Source of the DNA: Hymenobacter oligotrophus
Lineage (GTDB): Bacteria; Bacteroidota; Bacteroidia; Cytophagales; Hymenobacteraceae
Reading direction: 5' to 3'
Assembly: GCF_003574965.1 (NCBI RefSeq)
Contig: NZ_CP032317.1
Location: 1,798,001 to 1,862,000 of the forward strand
Length of the DNA: 64,000 nt
The notes beneath the pieces were generated by a model that was given only the letters and a program-made list of their open reading frames with translations, did not search any database and was not told where the DNA came from. Numbering within the stretch: position 1 is the first letter of the stretch; every line of letters starts with the position of its first letter. A program made the translations under genes and the position numbers. Shown here in pieces: positions 20,441-29,760 of the stretch.

Positions 20441-20670
20441 CCGCGCTGTTACCCGCACGCAGGCCGCTTTAGTTGGCAAGCCTACCGAGAGCCCGTGCAT
20501 TTTGGTCGGGGCTTCGTGGTTTTGACGTTGCTGGGCTGGAACTTAATGCCATAGCCACAAATTGCGGCCGACTACGCGCCGACGAGCTTTTGCCCCGAAC
20601 CAAGCCTGCGCGCACGCGGTTCTTCACCTGAAAAGGCGTAATTTCAGCTACCACCCTTAGCCCAAGCATT

Positions 20671-21777
20671 GTGCACCTTGCCGCGCTGCCCCGCATTTAC
20701 CGCCAACTGCTTTGGGCAGGTTTGCTGCTGATGGCCGCCGGCTGCAAGCCCGATAAGGATGTGGAGGAACCCTTGGGTACCCCTACCCCGCTGCAGCTTA
20801 CGGCACCTAGGGGCTTCCCGCGCATCCCCGAAACGCCCGACAATCCGCTCACCGAAGAAGGCGTGGCGTTGGGCAGGGCTCTGTTCTACGAAAAGCAACT
20901 CTCCGCCAACGGCACCGTTTCGTGCGGCTCGTGCCACCAACAAAGCAAGGCATTTGCCGACGACCAAGCCCTGGCCCTAGGTATTGGCGGGCAGCGCAAC
21001 CGCCGCAGCAGCATGTCGCTGGCCAATGTGCTGTGGGAAAAGGCCTTACTGTGGGACGGCGGCGCCTCGGAGCTGGAACAGCAAGCGCGCATTCCCATCG
21101 AAAACCCAATTGAGATGCACCAGTCGTTGGCCGAGGGCGTGCGCAAGCTGCAGCAAACCACTACATACCCGGCGCTGTTTCGCAAAGCGTTCGGCTCTGC
21201 CACCATCACCGAAGAGCACGTGCTGAAAGCGCTGGCGCAGTTTCAGCGCACCCTCATTTCGGCTGGCTCGAAGTACGACCGTTTTCTGACCAACCCAACG
21301 GTGTTCAGCCCCGATGAAGTGCAAGGCTTTGCCTTGTTTCGCTCGCACGCCACCGGCACCACCCGCGGGGCCGAGTGCTTTCACTGCCACGTGCCGCCCA
21401 CGTTTTCGGGCCCCTACAACACCTTTTTCAACAACGGCCTCGACCAAACATTTACCGACTCAGGCCGCGGCGGCGTAACGGGCCTCGGCATCGACATGGG
21501 CCGCTTCAAGGCTCCTACGCTGCGCAACATCGCTCTTACGGCCCCCTACATGCACGATGGACGGTTCAAAACCTTGGAGGAGGTGCTCGACCACTACAGC
21601 GACCATGTGCAACTCAACAGCCCCAACCTCGACCCAAACCTCGCCAACAGCCCCAACCACCCCTCGGGCCGCATGATGCTTTCGGCCACCGAAAAACGCC
21701 AGATCATTGCTTTTTTGAAGACGCTGACAGACTCTACATTCATCAGCAACCCGCAGTTTTCGGCGCCTGGCCCCTAG
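20671..21777 (+). CDS. second di-heme cytochrome c peroxidase-like lipoprotein
   Basis: A 368-aa protein with lipobox MAAGC (C25) and two heme sites, C85-G-S-C88-H89 and C236-F-H-C239-H240. The LLWDGG and APYMHDGRFKTLEEVLDHY signatures match the previous gene, so this is a paralogue (about the same domain order, moderately diverged). The start is a GTG at 20671; a 230-bp gap separates it from the first paralogue, so it may have its own promoter. It could modify the same MbnP-like partner or detoxify peroxide. The stop TAG is inside CCTAGG, 33 bp before a long palindromic terminator. Confidence 0.88.
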   Translation: MHLAALPRIYRQLLWAGLLLMAAGCKPDKDVEEPLGTPTPLQLTAPRGFPRIPETPDNPLTEEGVALGRALFYEKQLSANGTVSCGSCHQQSKAFADDQALALGIGGQRNRRSSMSLANVLWEKALLWDGGASELEQQARIPIENPIEMHQSLAEGVRKLQQTTTYPALFRKAFGSATITEEHVLKALAQFQRTLISAGSKYDRFLTNPTVFSPDEVQGFALFRSHATGTTRGAECFHCHVPPTFSGPYNTFFNNGLDQTFTDSGRGGVTGLGIDMGRFKAPTLRNIALTAPYMHDGRFKTLEEVLDHYSDHVQLNSPNLDPNLANSPNHPSGRMMLSATEKRQIIAFLKTLTDSTFISNPQFSAPGP

Positions 21778-21810
21778 GTAAGCTGCTTGCCCATAAGACC
21801 AAGAAGCCCA

Positions 21811-21852
21811 AAAGCAACGGCCCCGCTGGCATGCCAGCGGGGCCGTTGCTTT
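21811..21852. terminator. bidirectional terminator between the peroxidase gene and ftsZ
   Basis: A perfect 20-bp inverted repeat (21811-21830 with 21833-21852) separated by 2 nt. It is flanked by A-rich sequence on the left and T-rich on the right, so it can serve both convergent units. Confidence 0.85.
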
Positions 21853-21866
21853 ACTAGGTGCAGCAC

Positions 21867-23456
21867 CTAGTCCACGTTGTCGTGCAGGAAGCGGTTGTCG
21901 CCGAGCAGTTCGTTGTCATCGGAGAGGTTGAAGCGCGAGATGTTGCGCTCCGACGACGGCTGCACCGGCTCCAGTTTAACCTGGCGGCGCAAGTAAGCGG
22001 GCACTTCCAGTTGCTCCTTCACCGCATCCGTCGAGAGGCCGTTGCTCAGCTCCATCAGGCGGCGGCGGCGCTCCTCGGCGCGGGCATCCAACGACGGGCG
22101 AGCGGGCACGGCTTGCGGCAGCGGTTCGGCCGGAGCGGCGGGCACGTGTTGCACCACCTGCAACGGCTCGGGGGCCGAAGACGTGGGGTACACCACAGGC
22201 GGCACGAACGGTGAAGGCGACTGCTCTAGGTCGAAGCGGGCTTGCGGCGGCTCCGGGGCCGCAGGCGGTGTTACGGGCGGGTACTCCACAGCCGCCACAG
22301 GCGTGGCTACAACCGGCGCAGGCGGTGCCACCACCGGCGAAGGATTGGGCACAACCGGGCGCATCCCGACGGGCTCGTGGCGGTCTTTGTCGAAGAGGTT
22401 GATCTGCGGGTCGGGCACTACCACCGGCTCCGACTTGGAAACCGAATCGGCTTCGCGCGACAAGCTGTTCATGATGGTGATGCTGTGCGCTTCACGGGCA
22501 AAGCCCGTGGCAATTACCGTTACGCGGATGCTCTGACCCAACGTACCGTCGATGCCGTGGCCGAAAATAACCTCGGCATCCTGGCCGGCTTTGGCCTGGA
22601 TGTACTCGGTGATTTCGGTGAGTTCGTCCATCTCCAGCTCGGCCTGGTCGCCCGACATGATGGAGAGCAGGATTTTCTGCGCGCCGTGAATGTCGGTATT
22701 GTTCAGCAGCGGCGAAGCCAAAGCCTCTTCGGCGGCGCGGCGGGCGCGGTTCTCGCCTTCGGTAATGCTGCTGCCCATTACGGCCGCACCCGAGTCCTTC
22801 ATGACGGTTTTCACGTCTTCAAAGTCCACGTTTACATCGGCCGTTACCGTAATGATTTCGGCAATCGACTTGGCAGCGGTGCTCAACACATTATCTGCTT
22901 TCGCGAAAGCCGAGCGGATGGGCAAATTGCCGTACATCTCGCGCAGCTTGTCGTTGAGGATAACCAGCACCGTGTCGCAGTTGTCGCTCAAATCGCGGAT
23001 ACCCATTTCGGCTTGCTGGCGCTTCTTGCGGCCCTCGAACATGAAGGGCGCCGTCACGATGCCCACCGTCAGGATACCCAGCTCTTTGGCAACTTTGGCA
23101 ATTACCGGCGCAGCGCCCGTACCGGTGCCACCGCCCATGCCTGCCGTAATAAACACCATTTTGGTGCCGTTGCTCAGCAGCTCCCGAATTTGCTCGCGGC
23201 TCTCGATAGCGGCTTGCTTGCCACGCTCAGGGTTGGCGCCAGCACCTAGGCCTTCCGTGAGGTCGACGCCAATTTGCAGGCGGTTCGGTACGGATGAGCT
23301 CTGCAACGCCTGCTTATCGGTGTTGCAGATAACGAACTCTACATCTTTAATCCCCTGCGAGTACATGTGGTTGACGGCGTTGGAGCCGCCACCACCCACA
23401 CCAATCACCTTGATGATGGACTTGCTTTGGGGTGTGATATCAAATTTAAAATCCAT
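21867..23456 (-). CDS. ftsZ: cell division protein FtsZ
   Basis: A 529-aa tubulin-like GTPase that forms the division ring. The GTP-binding region shows VIGVGGGGSNAVNHM at about 17-31 and the tubulin signature GGGTGTGAAP at 108-117. The globular part ends near residue 330. It is followed by a long proline/valine-rich linker (about 340-480) and the conserved FtsA/SepF-binding type peptide PAYLRRQVKLEP. About 35 further residues follow that peptide, which is unusual because the peptide normally sits at the very end. I use the ATG at 23456 (MDFKFDI); upstream in-frame codons lie in repeat sequence. Last gene of the dcw cluster. Confidence 0.97.
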   Translation of the reverse strand: MDFKFDITPQSKSIIKVIGVGGGGSNAVNHMYSQGIKDVEFVICNTDKQALQSSSVPNRLQIGVDLTEGLGAGANPERGKQAAIESREQIRELLSNGTKMVFITAGMGGGTGTGAAPVIAKVAKELGILTVGIVTAPFMFEGRKKRQQAEMGIRDLSDNCDTVLVILNDKLREMYGNLPIRSAFAKADNVLSTAAKSIAEIITVTADVNVDFEDVKTVMKDSGAAVMGSSITEGENRARRAAEEALASPLLNNTDIHGAQKILLSIMSGDQAELEMDELTEITEYIQAKAGQDAEVIFGHGIDGTLGQSIRVTVIATGFAREAHSITIMNSLSREADSVSKSEPVVVPDPQINLFDKDRHEPVGMRPVVPNPSPVVAPPAPVVATPVAAVEYPPVTPPAAPEPPQARFDLEQSPSPFVPPVVYPTSSAPEPLQVVQHVPAAPAEPLPQAVPARPSLDARAEERRRRLMELSNGLSTDAVKEQLEVPAYLRRQVKLEPVQPSSERNISRFNLSDDNELLGDNRFLHDNVD

Positions 23457-23466
23457 GGCAGGATGG

Positions 23467-23576
23467 GCTGTTAGCTGTTGGCTGTTGGCGGTTAGCTTTT
23501 GGGGCTGGCCTGTAGCCATCGGCTGTGTTTCGCGAAGTTCGGAAACTGACAGCTAATAGCTATAAGCTAACAGCTT
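23467..23576. repeat. intergenic mirrored-word hairpin between ftsA and ftsZ
   Basis: The left part (23467-23500) repeats the word GCTGTTAGCT/GCTGTTGGC several times. The right part (23543-23576) carries the reverse complement words AGCTAATAGCT and AGCTAACAGC. Together they can fold into an imperfect long hairpin in the ftsA-ftsZ transcript. No coding capacity. Confidence 0.65.
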
Positions 23577-23578
23577 CC

Positions 23579-24958
23579 CTAGTACTGTTTATCGTCGAAA
23601 TCGTCGATCAACAAACCTTTCGTCTTGGTCAGGATGTCGCGGAAGAAACCGGCGGCCTTGCTCGGCTGCTTGGGCTGCTCCGGTTGTTTGGCTTGCGGTT
23701 GAGCCTGGGTGGGCTGGGCAGCCGGCGTGGTGTTCTGCCGAGCCGAAGCCTCGTGCGGGCGCGTCATGGTGTACTCGTCATACTGCTGGCGCGAGCCGCG
23801 CTCGTCGAGAGAGCGGTACCCGGCCAACACCAAGCCCACCGTGGTAGCGTACATCGGCGACTTCACGGCCTCGATGCGCGACTTGCCTAGGTGTTCGTTG
23901 GGGTAGCCAATGCGGGTATCCATGCCGGTGATGTACTCGGTCAGCTGCACCAAGTTTTGAAGCTGCGAGCCGCCACCCGTCAGCACAATGCCCGCCGCCA
24001 GGCTTTTCTCGAAACCGGTGCGCTGAATTTCGGCGTACACCAGCTCCAGAATTTCCTCCATGCGGGCCTCGATGATGTAAGCCAGGTTTTTCAGGCTGAT
24101 TTCCTTCGGCGCCCGGTCGCGCAGTCCCGGAATGCTCACGATTTCGTACTCCGAGGCTTCTTCAGCAATGGCTTTGCCAAATTTCACCTTCAGTTGCTCG
24201 GCCTGGTTTTGCATTACCAAGCAGCCTTGCTTAATGTCGGAAGTGATGATGTTGCCCCCAAACGGCAGCACGGCCGCGTGGCGAATAATGCCGTCTTTGA
24301 AAATGGCCAGATCGGTGGTGCCGCCGCCGATATCGATCAGGGCCACACCTGCTTCCTTCTCCTCGTCCGACAGCACCGACATCGACGACGCCAGCGGCTC
24401 CAGAATCAGGTTATCGATTTCCAGCCCGGCCTTGGTAACGCACTTATTGATGTTGTTGATGGCCGTGCTCTGCGCCGTGATAATGTGGAAGTTACCTTCC
24501 AGGCGCACGCCCGACATACCCACCGGGTCCATGATGTTCTCCTCGTAATCAACCTTGTAATCCTGAGGCATTACGTGGATGATTTCGGAGCCGGGCGGCG
24601 TTACCAACCGGTACATGTCGTTGGTCAGGCGCATCACGTCTTCCTGCGTAATCTCGCTATCGGCCGACGCACGCGTAATGGAGCCGTTGTGTTGCAGCGA
24701 CTTGATATGCTGACCGGCAATGCCAACGTTTACAATTCCGATGTTAATTCCGGACTGTTCTTCGGCCTGCCGAATAGCACGTTTAATTGCATCAACGGTC
24801 TTGTCGATATTCGAAACAATACCACGCACTACACCCTCCGACACGGCTTTACCCATGCCGAGAATTTCGAGTTTGCCGTATTCGTTTTTACGGCCCACCA
24901 AAGCGCAAATTTTGGTGGTGCCAATGTCAAGACCTACTACAATTTTATCGTGCTGCAT
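23579..24958 (-). CDS. ftsA: cell division protein FtsA
   Basis: A 459-aa actin-like ATPase that tethers FtsZ to the membrane. Phosphate-1 is GLDIGTTKICALVG (about 8-21), phosphate-2 is ALIDIGGGTTDLAIF (about 205-219), and the adenosine motif is IVLTGGGSQLQN (about 325). After about residue 395 the tail is rich in Gln/Pro/Ala with tandem Q-P-K/Q-A units, and it ends in a short hydrophobic/amphipathic region (AAGFFRDILTKTKGLLI) that is the expected membrane-targeting helix. The ATG at 24958 is preferred to upstream in-frame codons. Confidence 0.97.
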   Translation of the reverse strand: MQHDKIVVGLDIGTTKICALVGRKNEYGKLEILGMGKAVSEGVVRGIVSNIDKTVDAIKRAIRQAEEQSGINIGIVNVGIAGQHIKSLQHNGSITRASADSEITQEDVMRLTNDMYRLVTPPGSEIIHVMPQDYKVDYEENIMDPVGMSGVRLEGNFHIITAQSTAINNINKCVTKAGLEIDNLILEPLASSMSVLSDEEKEAGVALIDIGGGTTDLAIFKDGIIRHAAVLPFGGNIITSDIKQGCLVMQNQAEQLKVKFGKAIAEEASEYEIVSIPGLRDRAPKEISLKNLAYIIEARMEEILELVYAEIQRTGFEKSLAAGIVLTGGGSQLQNLVQLTEYITGMDTRIGYPNEHLGKSRIEAVKSPMYATTVGLVLAGYRSLDERGSRQQYDEYTMTRPHEASARQNTTPAAQPTQAQPQAKQPEQPKQPSKAAGFFRDILTKTKGLLIDDFDDKQY

Positions 24959-25042
24959 GGACGTAATGGCTGGCGGGTAAAAGCGGTGTTGAGGGTCGGG
25001 AGAAAGCAAAATGCCGGAAAATCAGATAGTTTCAACGGCCTT

Positions 25043-25807
25043 TTATTCGCAAATAATTTGATTCTGAAATTCCACATTAACCCGGTGGTACGTATCCCAT
25101 CCTAAAGCTGGCGGAATTTGGCGGTAAAATACCATGAGTTTCGCGAATTTTTCCGAAATATTCTCAGGATATCCAAATTCTACGCGTTGGTCGCCTACTT
25201 GCTGGGTAAACGTGAGCTTGCCGTTGACCGACACAAATACTTCGGCCACCTGCGCACGCCAGAAGGGATGCTCGTCGATGTAACGCAAAAACTCCAGGTA
25301 ACGGCGTCCTGTCGAGTCGCGGAAAAACCCGCTGCTCAACGGCGCACCGCCCACGCGCGCAATGGGCACCACGCGCGCCGAATACAGGGTCGAGAGCGGC
25401 AGCGTTTGGCCGTCGGCGTCCACATATAGGTCTTGGTCGGCATTGGGGTGCACGAGGCGGGCAATGGGACGGTTCTGGCGCACATCGGCGTGCAAGTTGC
25501 CGCCTAGGTCGCGGTACACTTGGGCATCCTTCACAAACGGGTGGGTTTTCAAACGCCCCTCCAACGCGCGCAGGTCGAGCTCCTGCGGCTCGGCGCCTTC
25601 CAACTGCTGATTTCCGTTGCGCGTGAGCAGTGCCGTCACTTGCTGTTCGCTGATGAAGAAATTATTGAATTCGTTGCCGATCGAAACAATTACCGAACCC
25701 ACGGGGCGGTTGGCCTGCCGCACCGACGCGAATACCGTTAAAGCCGTCATTAGCAGGAGGCTACCAATAACGAAAAGTACATTTTTTGCCTTACGCTTCA
25801 GCGCCAT
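25043..25807 (-). CDS. ftsQ: cell division protein FtsQ
   Basis: A 254-aa bitopic membrane protein: a short basic N-terminus, one TM helix (VLFVIGSLLLMTALTVFA, about 10-27), then a POTRA-like region (about 40-110, with LKTHPFVKDAQVYRDLGGNLHADV) and the beta domain. It recruits late division proteins in the periplasm. Sequence conservation is low, as usual, so the call rests on topology, POTRA features and position between murC and ftsA. Its start overlaps the 3' end of murC by 17 bp. Confidence 0.92.
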   Translation of the reverse strand: MALKRKAKNVLFVIGSLLLMTALTVFASVRQANRPVGSVIVSIGNEFNNFFISEQQVTALLTRNGNQQLEGAEPQELDLRALEGRLKTHPFVKDAQVYRDLGGNLHADVRQNRPIARLVHPNADQDLYVDADGQTLPLSTLYSARVVPIARVGGAPLSSGFFRDSTGRRYLEFLRYIDEHPFWRAQVAEVFVSVNGKLTFTQQVGDQRVEFGYPENISEKFAKLMVFYRQIPPALGWDTYHRVNVEFQNQIICE

Positions 25808-27236
25808 ACCATTTTTTGTTCAGAATTTTTTTCAATTCCGGGACAAGCTGGTCAATGTCGCCCGCGCCGATGGTGACCAGCACCTCAAAATCGTCGTCGC
25901 CGTAGGCGCTTTCTACTTGCAGCAGGCGCTCCTTGGTGAGCAAGGCTTTGCGGGTAGTAGTCAGCTTCTCGAAGATGATATCCGATTCAACGCCTTCGAT
26001 GGGCTGCTCGCGGGCCGGGTAAATGGGCAACAAAATAACCTCGTCGGCCAGGCTTAGGCTTTGGGCAAAACCATCGACAAAATCGCGGGTGCGGGTGTAG
26101 AGGTGCGGCTGAAAAATGGCCCGAATGCGCTTGCCGGGATATAGGGCGCGCACCGAGCGCAAAAAGGCCTCAATCTCGCGGGGGTGGTGGGCGTAGTCGT
26201 CGATAAAGGCGTGGTCCTCCCCCTTCGTCAGCACAAACTCGAAGCGGCGGTGCACCCCCCGGTAGGCAGCTACGGCCTCGGGCAGTTGCTCCCAGGGCAA
26301 GCCCACAATGCTGGCGGCGGCGGCAGCGGCCAGCAGGTTCTCCACGTTGTGGTAGCCGGGCACCGGCAGCTCCAGGCCAGGCACGCGCATATCACCTAGG
26401 CCGGGCGCCAGCAAATCGAAGTGAAACTTGTGGCCTTGCGCCTGAATGTGGCCGGTATGCAGATCGGGGCCTTGCTCGGGCGTGAGGCCGTAGCGCAACA
26501 CGCGCACACCGGGCTGCACGGCCGTGGCCAGGCTTTGATCGGCGGTGTGGTTGAGCAGCAGCGTGCCACCGGGCTTGATCTGGCTTACAAACTGCCGAAA
26601 CGAATCGACCAGGGCCGACTGCTCGCCGTAAATGTCGAGGTGGTCGGCGTCGGTGCTCGTTACAATGGCCACATCGGGGTGCAGCGTCAGAAACGACCGG
26701 TCGTATTCGTCGGCCTCCACTACCACCGGCACCTCGGGCCCGGCCTCGGCGGGCGGCAGCAGCAGGTTCGAATCGAGGTTGACGCAAATGCCACCCAGGA
26801 AAGCGCCGGCCGGCACTTGCGCGTGGTGCAACAAATGCGCAACCATGCTGCTGGTGGTGGTTTTGCCGTGCGTACCCGCCACGGCCACCGTGCGGCGGCC
26901 CTGCGTGAGCAAGCCCAGCACCTGGCTTCGCTTCTGGATGTTAAAGTTGTTTTCGCGCAGCCAAGCCCACTCGCGGTGGTCTTTGGGCATGGCGGGCGTC
27001 AGTACTACCAGCGTCTTGTCGGGGTTCACCCGCACTTCGGTAGGGATGCTGAGTGGGTCGTCGGCGTAGTGCACGTGGATGCCCTCGTGCTGCAAAGCCT
27101 CGGTAAGCGGCGTACGCGTTTTGTCGTAGCCCCACACAATGTGGCCGTTGGCCCGAAACCAGCGCGCCAGCGCCGACATGCCAATGCCGCCAATACCTAG
27201 GAAATAAACGTAGGGAAATTGAGCTACAGGATTCAT
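25791..27236 (-). CDS. murC: UDP-N-acetylmuramate--L-alanine ligase
   Basis: A 481-aa cytoplasmic Mur ligase adding L-Ala to UDP-MurNAc. The N-terminal FLGIGGIGMSALARWF binds the nucleotide sugar. The P-loop is GTHGKTTTSSM (about 120), the central domain has VVVEADEYDRSFL, and HHPREIEAFL is the C-terminal-domain motif. The start ATG overlaps the murG stop (ATGA-type overlap), indicating coupled translation. Confidence 0.97.
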   Translation of the reverse strand: MNPVAQFPYVYFLGIGGIGMSALARWFRANGHIVWGYDKTRTPLTEALQHEGIHVHYADDPLSIPTEVRVNPDKTLVVLTPAMPKDHREWAWLRENNFNIQKRSQVLGLLTQGRRTVAVAGTHGKTTTSSMVAHLLHHAQVPAGAFLGGICVNLDSNLLLPPAEAGPEVPVVVEADEYDRSFLTLHPDVAIVTSTDADHLDIYGEQSALVDSFRQFVSQIKPGGTLLLNHTADQSLATAVQPGVRVLRYGLTPEQGPDLHTGHIQAQGHKFHFDLLAPGLGDMRVPGLELPVPGYHNVENLLAAAAAASIVGLPWEQLPEAVAAYRGVHRRFEFVLTKGEDHAFIDDYAHHPREIEAFLRSVRALYPGKRIRAIFQPHLYTRTRDFVDGFAQSLSLADEVILLPIYPAREQPIEGVESDIIFEKLTTTRKALLTKERLLQVESAYGDDDFEVLVTIGAGDIDQLVPELKKILNKKWYGAEA

Positions 27237-28387
27237 CGGGCTGCGAGGGCGCGTTGGCGTTCAATTAAGATTTCCAGTTCGTCGACGATGGCCGTGGTGG
27301 CATCGGGGCGGGCCAGGGGCAGAATGTTGCGGCGCAGCTCGGTTTGCCGGGCGGGGTTGCGCAGCAAATCCAAGGCCACATTGTAGAGCTTGTGCGGGAC
27401 CTCGGCATCGGTTACCAGCAAAGCCGCAGAGCGCGAGGACAATGCCTGCGCATTTTTTGTTTGGTGGTCTTCGGCCACGTTGGGCGAGGGCACCAGCACG
27501 CAAGGTTTGCCGGTAAGGCACAGCTCCGAAACCGACAGCGCCCCGGCGCGGCTAATTACCACATCGGCGGCGGCGTAGGCCAAATCCATGCGCCGAATGA
27601 ACTCTAGCGCATGCAAGCCAGCAGCGGCAAAAGGCGCGGCTTCTTGCTGGGCATTAGGGTAGTACAGCTTGCCCGTTTGCCAGAGCAACTGCACGCCAGC
27701 TTCTTGCAACTGTGGCAAGGCCGCTGCCGTGGCTTGGTTAAGCGTACGGGCACCTAGGCTTCCGCCTACCACCAGCAGCACCGGGCGCGCGGGGTCGAGG
27801 CCGAAAAACGTAAGGGCCTCCTCGCGGCTACCGCCGGCAATTTCGCTGCGCACAGGGTTGCCCGTGAGCACCAGCCGATCTTGCGGGAAGAATCGCGCCA
27901 TGCCATCGTAAGCCACGCAAATTTTATCGACGCGGCGGGCCAGCAGCTTGTTTACGAGGCCCGCGTAGGAGTTTTGCTCCTGAATAAGCGACGGAATAGC
28001 GCGCGAGGTAGCAGCCAACAGCACCGGCGCCGAGGCGTAACCGCCTACGCCCACCACGGCATCGGGCCGAAAACGCTCGAGCAGCTTGCCTGCCTTGCGC
28101 ACGGCCCGAAACACCTTAACCGGAAAGAGCAGATTTTGCGGCGTAAGGCGGCGCTGCAAGCCCGAAATATCAAGCCCCACAATGCGGTAGCCGGCTTCGG
28201 GTACGCGCGTCATCTCCATGCGGCCGTTGGCACCCACAAACAGGATGTCGGCATCGGGGCGGCGGCGGCGCAGCTCGTTGGCAATGGCTACGGCCGGAAA
28301 AATGTGCCCACCCGTGCCCCCGCCGCTGATAATCACGCGGCAAGATGCATTCAGATTGGACTCGATATGGGCAGCCGGATTTGGCAT
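27233..28387 (-). CDS. murG: UDP-GlcNAc--undecaprenyl-PP-MurNAc-pentapeptide GlcNAc transferase
   Basis: A 384-aa peripheral membrane glycosyltransferase making lipid II from lipid I. The first G-loop is ISGGGTGGHIFPAVAIANELR (about 20), a second Gly-rich loop is VVGGSLGARTLNQA (about 190), and the donor-binding ISRAGALSVSEL with downstream NVAEDHQTKNA lies near 280-320. The ATG at 28387 (MPNPAAH) is used; a TTG 9 bases upstream is less likely. It overlaps murC by 4 bp. Confidence 0.97.
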   Translation of the reverse strand: MPNPAAHIESNLNASCRVIISGGGTGGHIFPAVAIANELRRRRPDADILFVGANGRMEMTRVPEAGYRIVGLDISGLQRRLTPQNLLFPVKVFRAVRKAGKLLERFRPDAVVGVGGYASAPVLLAATSRAIPSLIQEQNSYAGLVNKLLARRVDKICVAYDGMARFFPQDRLVLTGNPVRSEIAGGSREEALTFFGLDPARPVLLVVGGSLGARTLNQATAAALPQLQEAGVQLLWQTGKLYYPNAQQEAAPFAAAGLHALEFIRRMDLAYAAADVVISRAGALSVSELCLTGKPCVLVPSPNVAEDHQTKNAQALSSRSAALLVTDAEVPHKLYNVALDLLRNPARQTELRRNILPLARPDATTAIVDELEILIERQRALAAR

Positions 28388-28397
28388 GGTGTTCAAA

Positions 28398-28489
28398 TGA
28401 GTGGATGGCTGGCTGAGCAGATAAGTGGATGAAAAGATGGTTTGGCCGGTTACCCGTGTGTATTCATCTGTTCATCCGCTCACCTACTC
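28398..28489. repeat. intergenic mirrored-word hairpin between ftsW and murG
   Basis: Words GAGTGGATG, GAGCAGAT and GTGGATGAAAAGATG on the left (28398-28440) face the reverse-complement words TTCATCTG, TTCATCCGCTCAC and CTACTC on the right (28457-28489). An imperfect hairpin can form; the word differs from those in the other dcw gaps. Confidence 0.6.
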
Positions 28490-28496
28490 GTCTTAA

Positions 28497-29678
28497 TCAA
28501 GCCAGCGCCGTTTGTTTCGGGATGCGGGGTGCATCGTCGGGCTCTCCCGTCATGGGACGAAGCTCCCGCTCGCCCCGGCTCACGCTCAAGATAATACCGA
28601 TGCTGATACCCGTGAAAATCAGCGAGGTACCGCCCATGCTGAGCATGGGCAGCGGCAGGCCCGTAATCGGACCTAGGCCCACGGCAACGCCCATATTCAC
28701 CATGGCCTGCAATACCAAACTAAAGCTCAGCCCAGCCGAGAGTAGCCCTCCGAAAGCGCCGTAACTGCGCATTACGGTAATCAGCCCGCGGTACAGAAAG
28801 GCTAGGTACAGGAACAAGATGCCCACGCCACCAACAAAGCCATACTCTTCGATAATCACAGCGTAAATGAAGTCGGAATACGGGTGCGGCAGAATGTTGC
28901 GCTCGGTGCTTTTGCCGGGACCTTTGCCGGTGAGGCCGCCCGTAGCAATGGCGATGTAGCTGTGCTCGAGCTGAAACGGCACCGGTTTCGATTTGTCCGT
29001 GAACGACTCGATCCGCTTTTGTACCGTACCCCAGCGCTGGCCGGCCGTAAGGGCCACGCCACCTAGGGAAACCACAATTACGACCGTGAGGACCATATGC
29101 TTCATGGGCACGCGGCCGATAAACATCAGCAGCAGGCAGGTAAAAAACAGCAACAGGGCCGTGGAAGCGTTCGACAGCACAATGATGCCGCAGATAACCC
29201 CCACCCAAATCATTACGGGCAGCAGCGTAGTTTTAAAGTTCTCGATATACTGCTGCCGGCGCGACAACATGCTGGCCAAGTGCGAAATCAGCGCGAGCTT
29301 GGCCAAGTCGGAAGGCTGAAACGTTTGGTTGATTACCGGAATGGTAATCCAGCGCGAGGCGTCGTTTACGGTAGTGCCCCCGAAGAAATACGTGAACAAC
29401 AGCAGCGGTACCGAGGCCAGCAGCGCCCACAACGACAAGCGAGAGTAGTGGCGGTAGTCGATGAGGTGCGCCAACCACGCCGAGAACAGTCCGACGAAGA
29501 TCAGGCCAGCGTGCTTGATGAGGAAATACTCGGTATTGCCGCCCATCTTCTTGTACGCCAGGGTGCCCGTGGCCGAGTACACCACCAAAATGCTGATAAC
29601 CGAAAAAATCAGCACGATGACCCATAAGATAGGGTCGCCCTTCAGGTTGCGCTGTAGCCAGTTCTTGATGGGTTCCAT
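28497..29678 (-). CDS. ftsW: SEDS family lipid II polymerase/flippase-type protein FtsW
   Basis: A 393-aa protein with about ten TM helices, of the SEDS family of peptidoglycan glycosyltransferases working at the septum with the cognate class-B PBP (ftsI in this cluster). Typical segments are ATGTLAYKKMGGNTEYFLIKH in the first loop, FQPSDLAKLALISHLA, and the periplasmic GGLTGKGPGKSTERNILPHPYSDFIYAVIIEEYG region. NMGVAVGLGPITGLPLPMLSMGGTS is the C-terminal signature. The start is the ATG at 29678. Confidence 0.96.
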   Translation of the reverse strand: MEPIKNWLQRNLKGDPILWVIVLIFSVISILVVYSATGTLAYKKMGGNTEYFLIKHAGLIFVGLFSAWLAHLIDYRHYSRLSLWALLASVPLLLFTYFFGGTTVNDASRWITIPVINQTFQPSDLAKLALISHLASMLSRRQQYIENFKTTLLPVMIWVGVICGIIVLSNASTALLLFFTCLLLMFIGRVPMKHMVLTVVIVVSLGGVALTAGQRWGTVQKRIESFTDKSKPVPFQLEHSYIAIATGGLTGKGPGKSTERNILPHPYSDFIYAVIIEEYGFVGGVGILFLYLAFLYRGLITVMRSYGAFGGLLSAGLSFSLVLQAMVNMGVAVGLGPITGLPLPMLSMGGTSLIFTGISIGIILSVSRGERELRPMTGEPDDAPRIPKQTALA

Positions 29679-29680
29679 GC

Positions 29681-29760
29681 TGTTGGTGGTGAGTAGTTTG
29701 AAGTGCGTACAAAGAGTTCGTAGCGGGTTTGCAGCTTGTTGGCTTTACTCACCACTTATG
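29681..29760. repeat. intergenic inverted repeat between murD and ftsW
   Basis: Perfect 10-bp arms GTGGTGAGTA (29686-29695) and TACTCACCAC (29746-29755), with weaker repeats of AGTAGTTTG-like words next to them. The murD stop follows immediately (29756). Confidence 0.6.
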
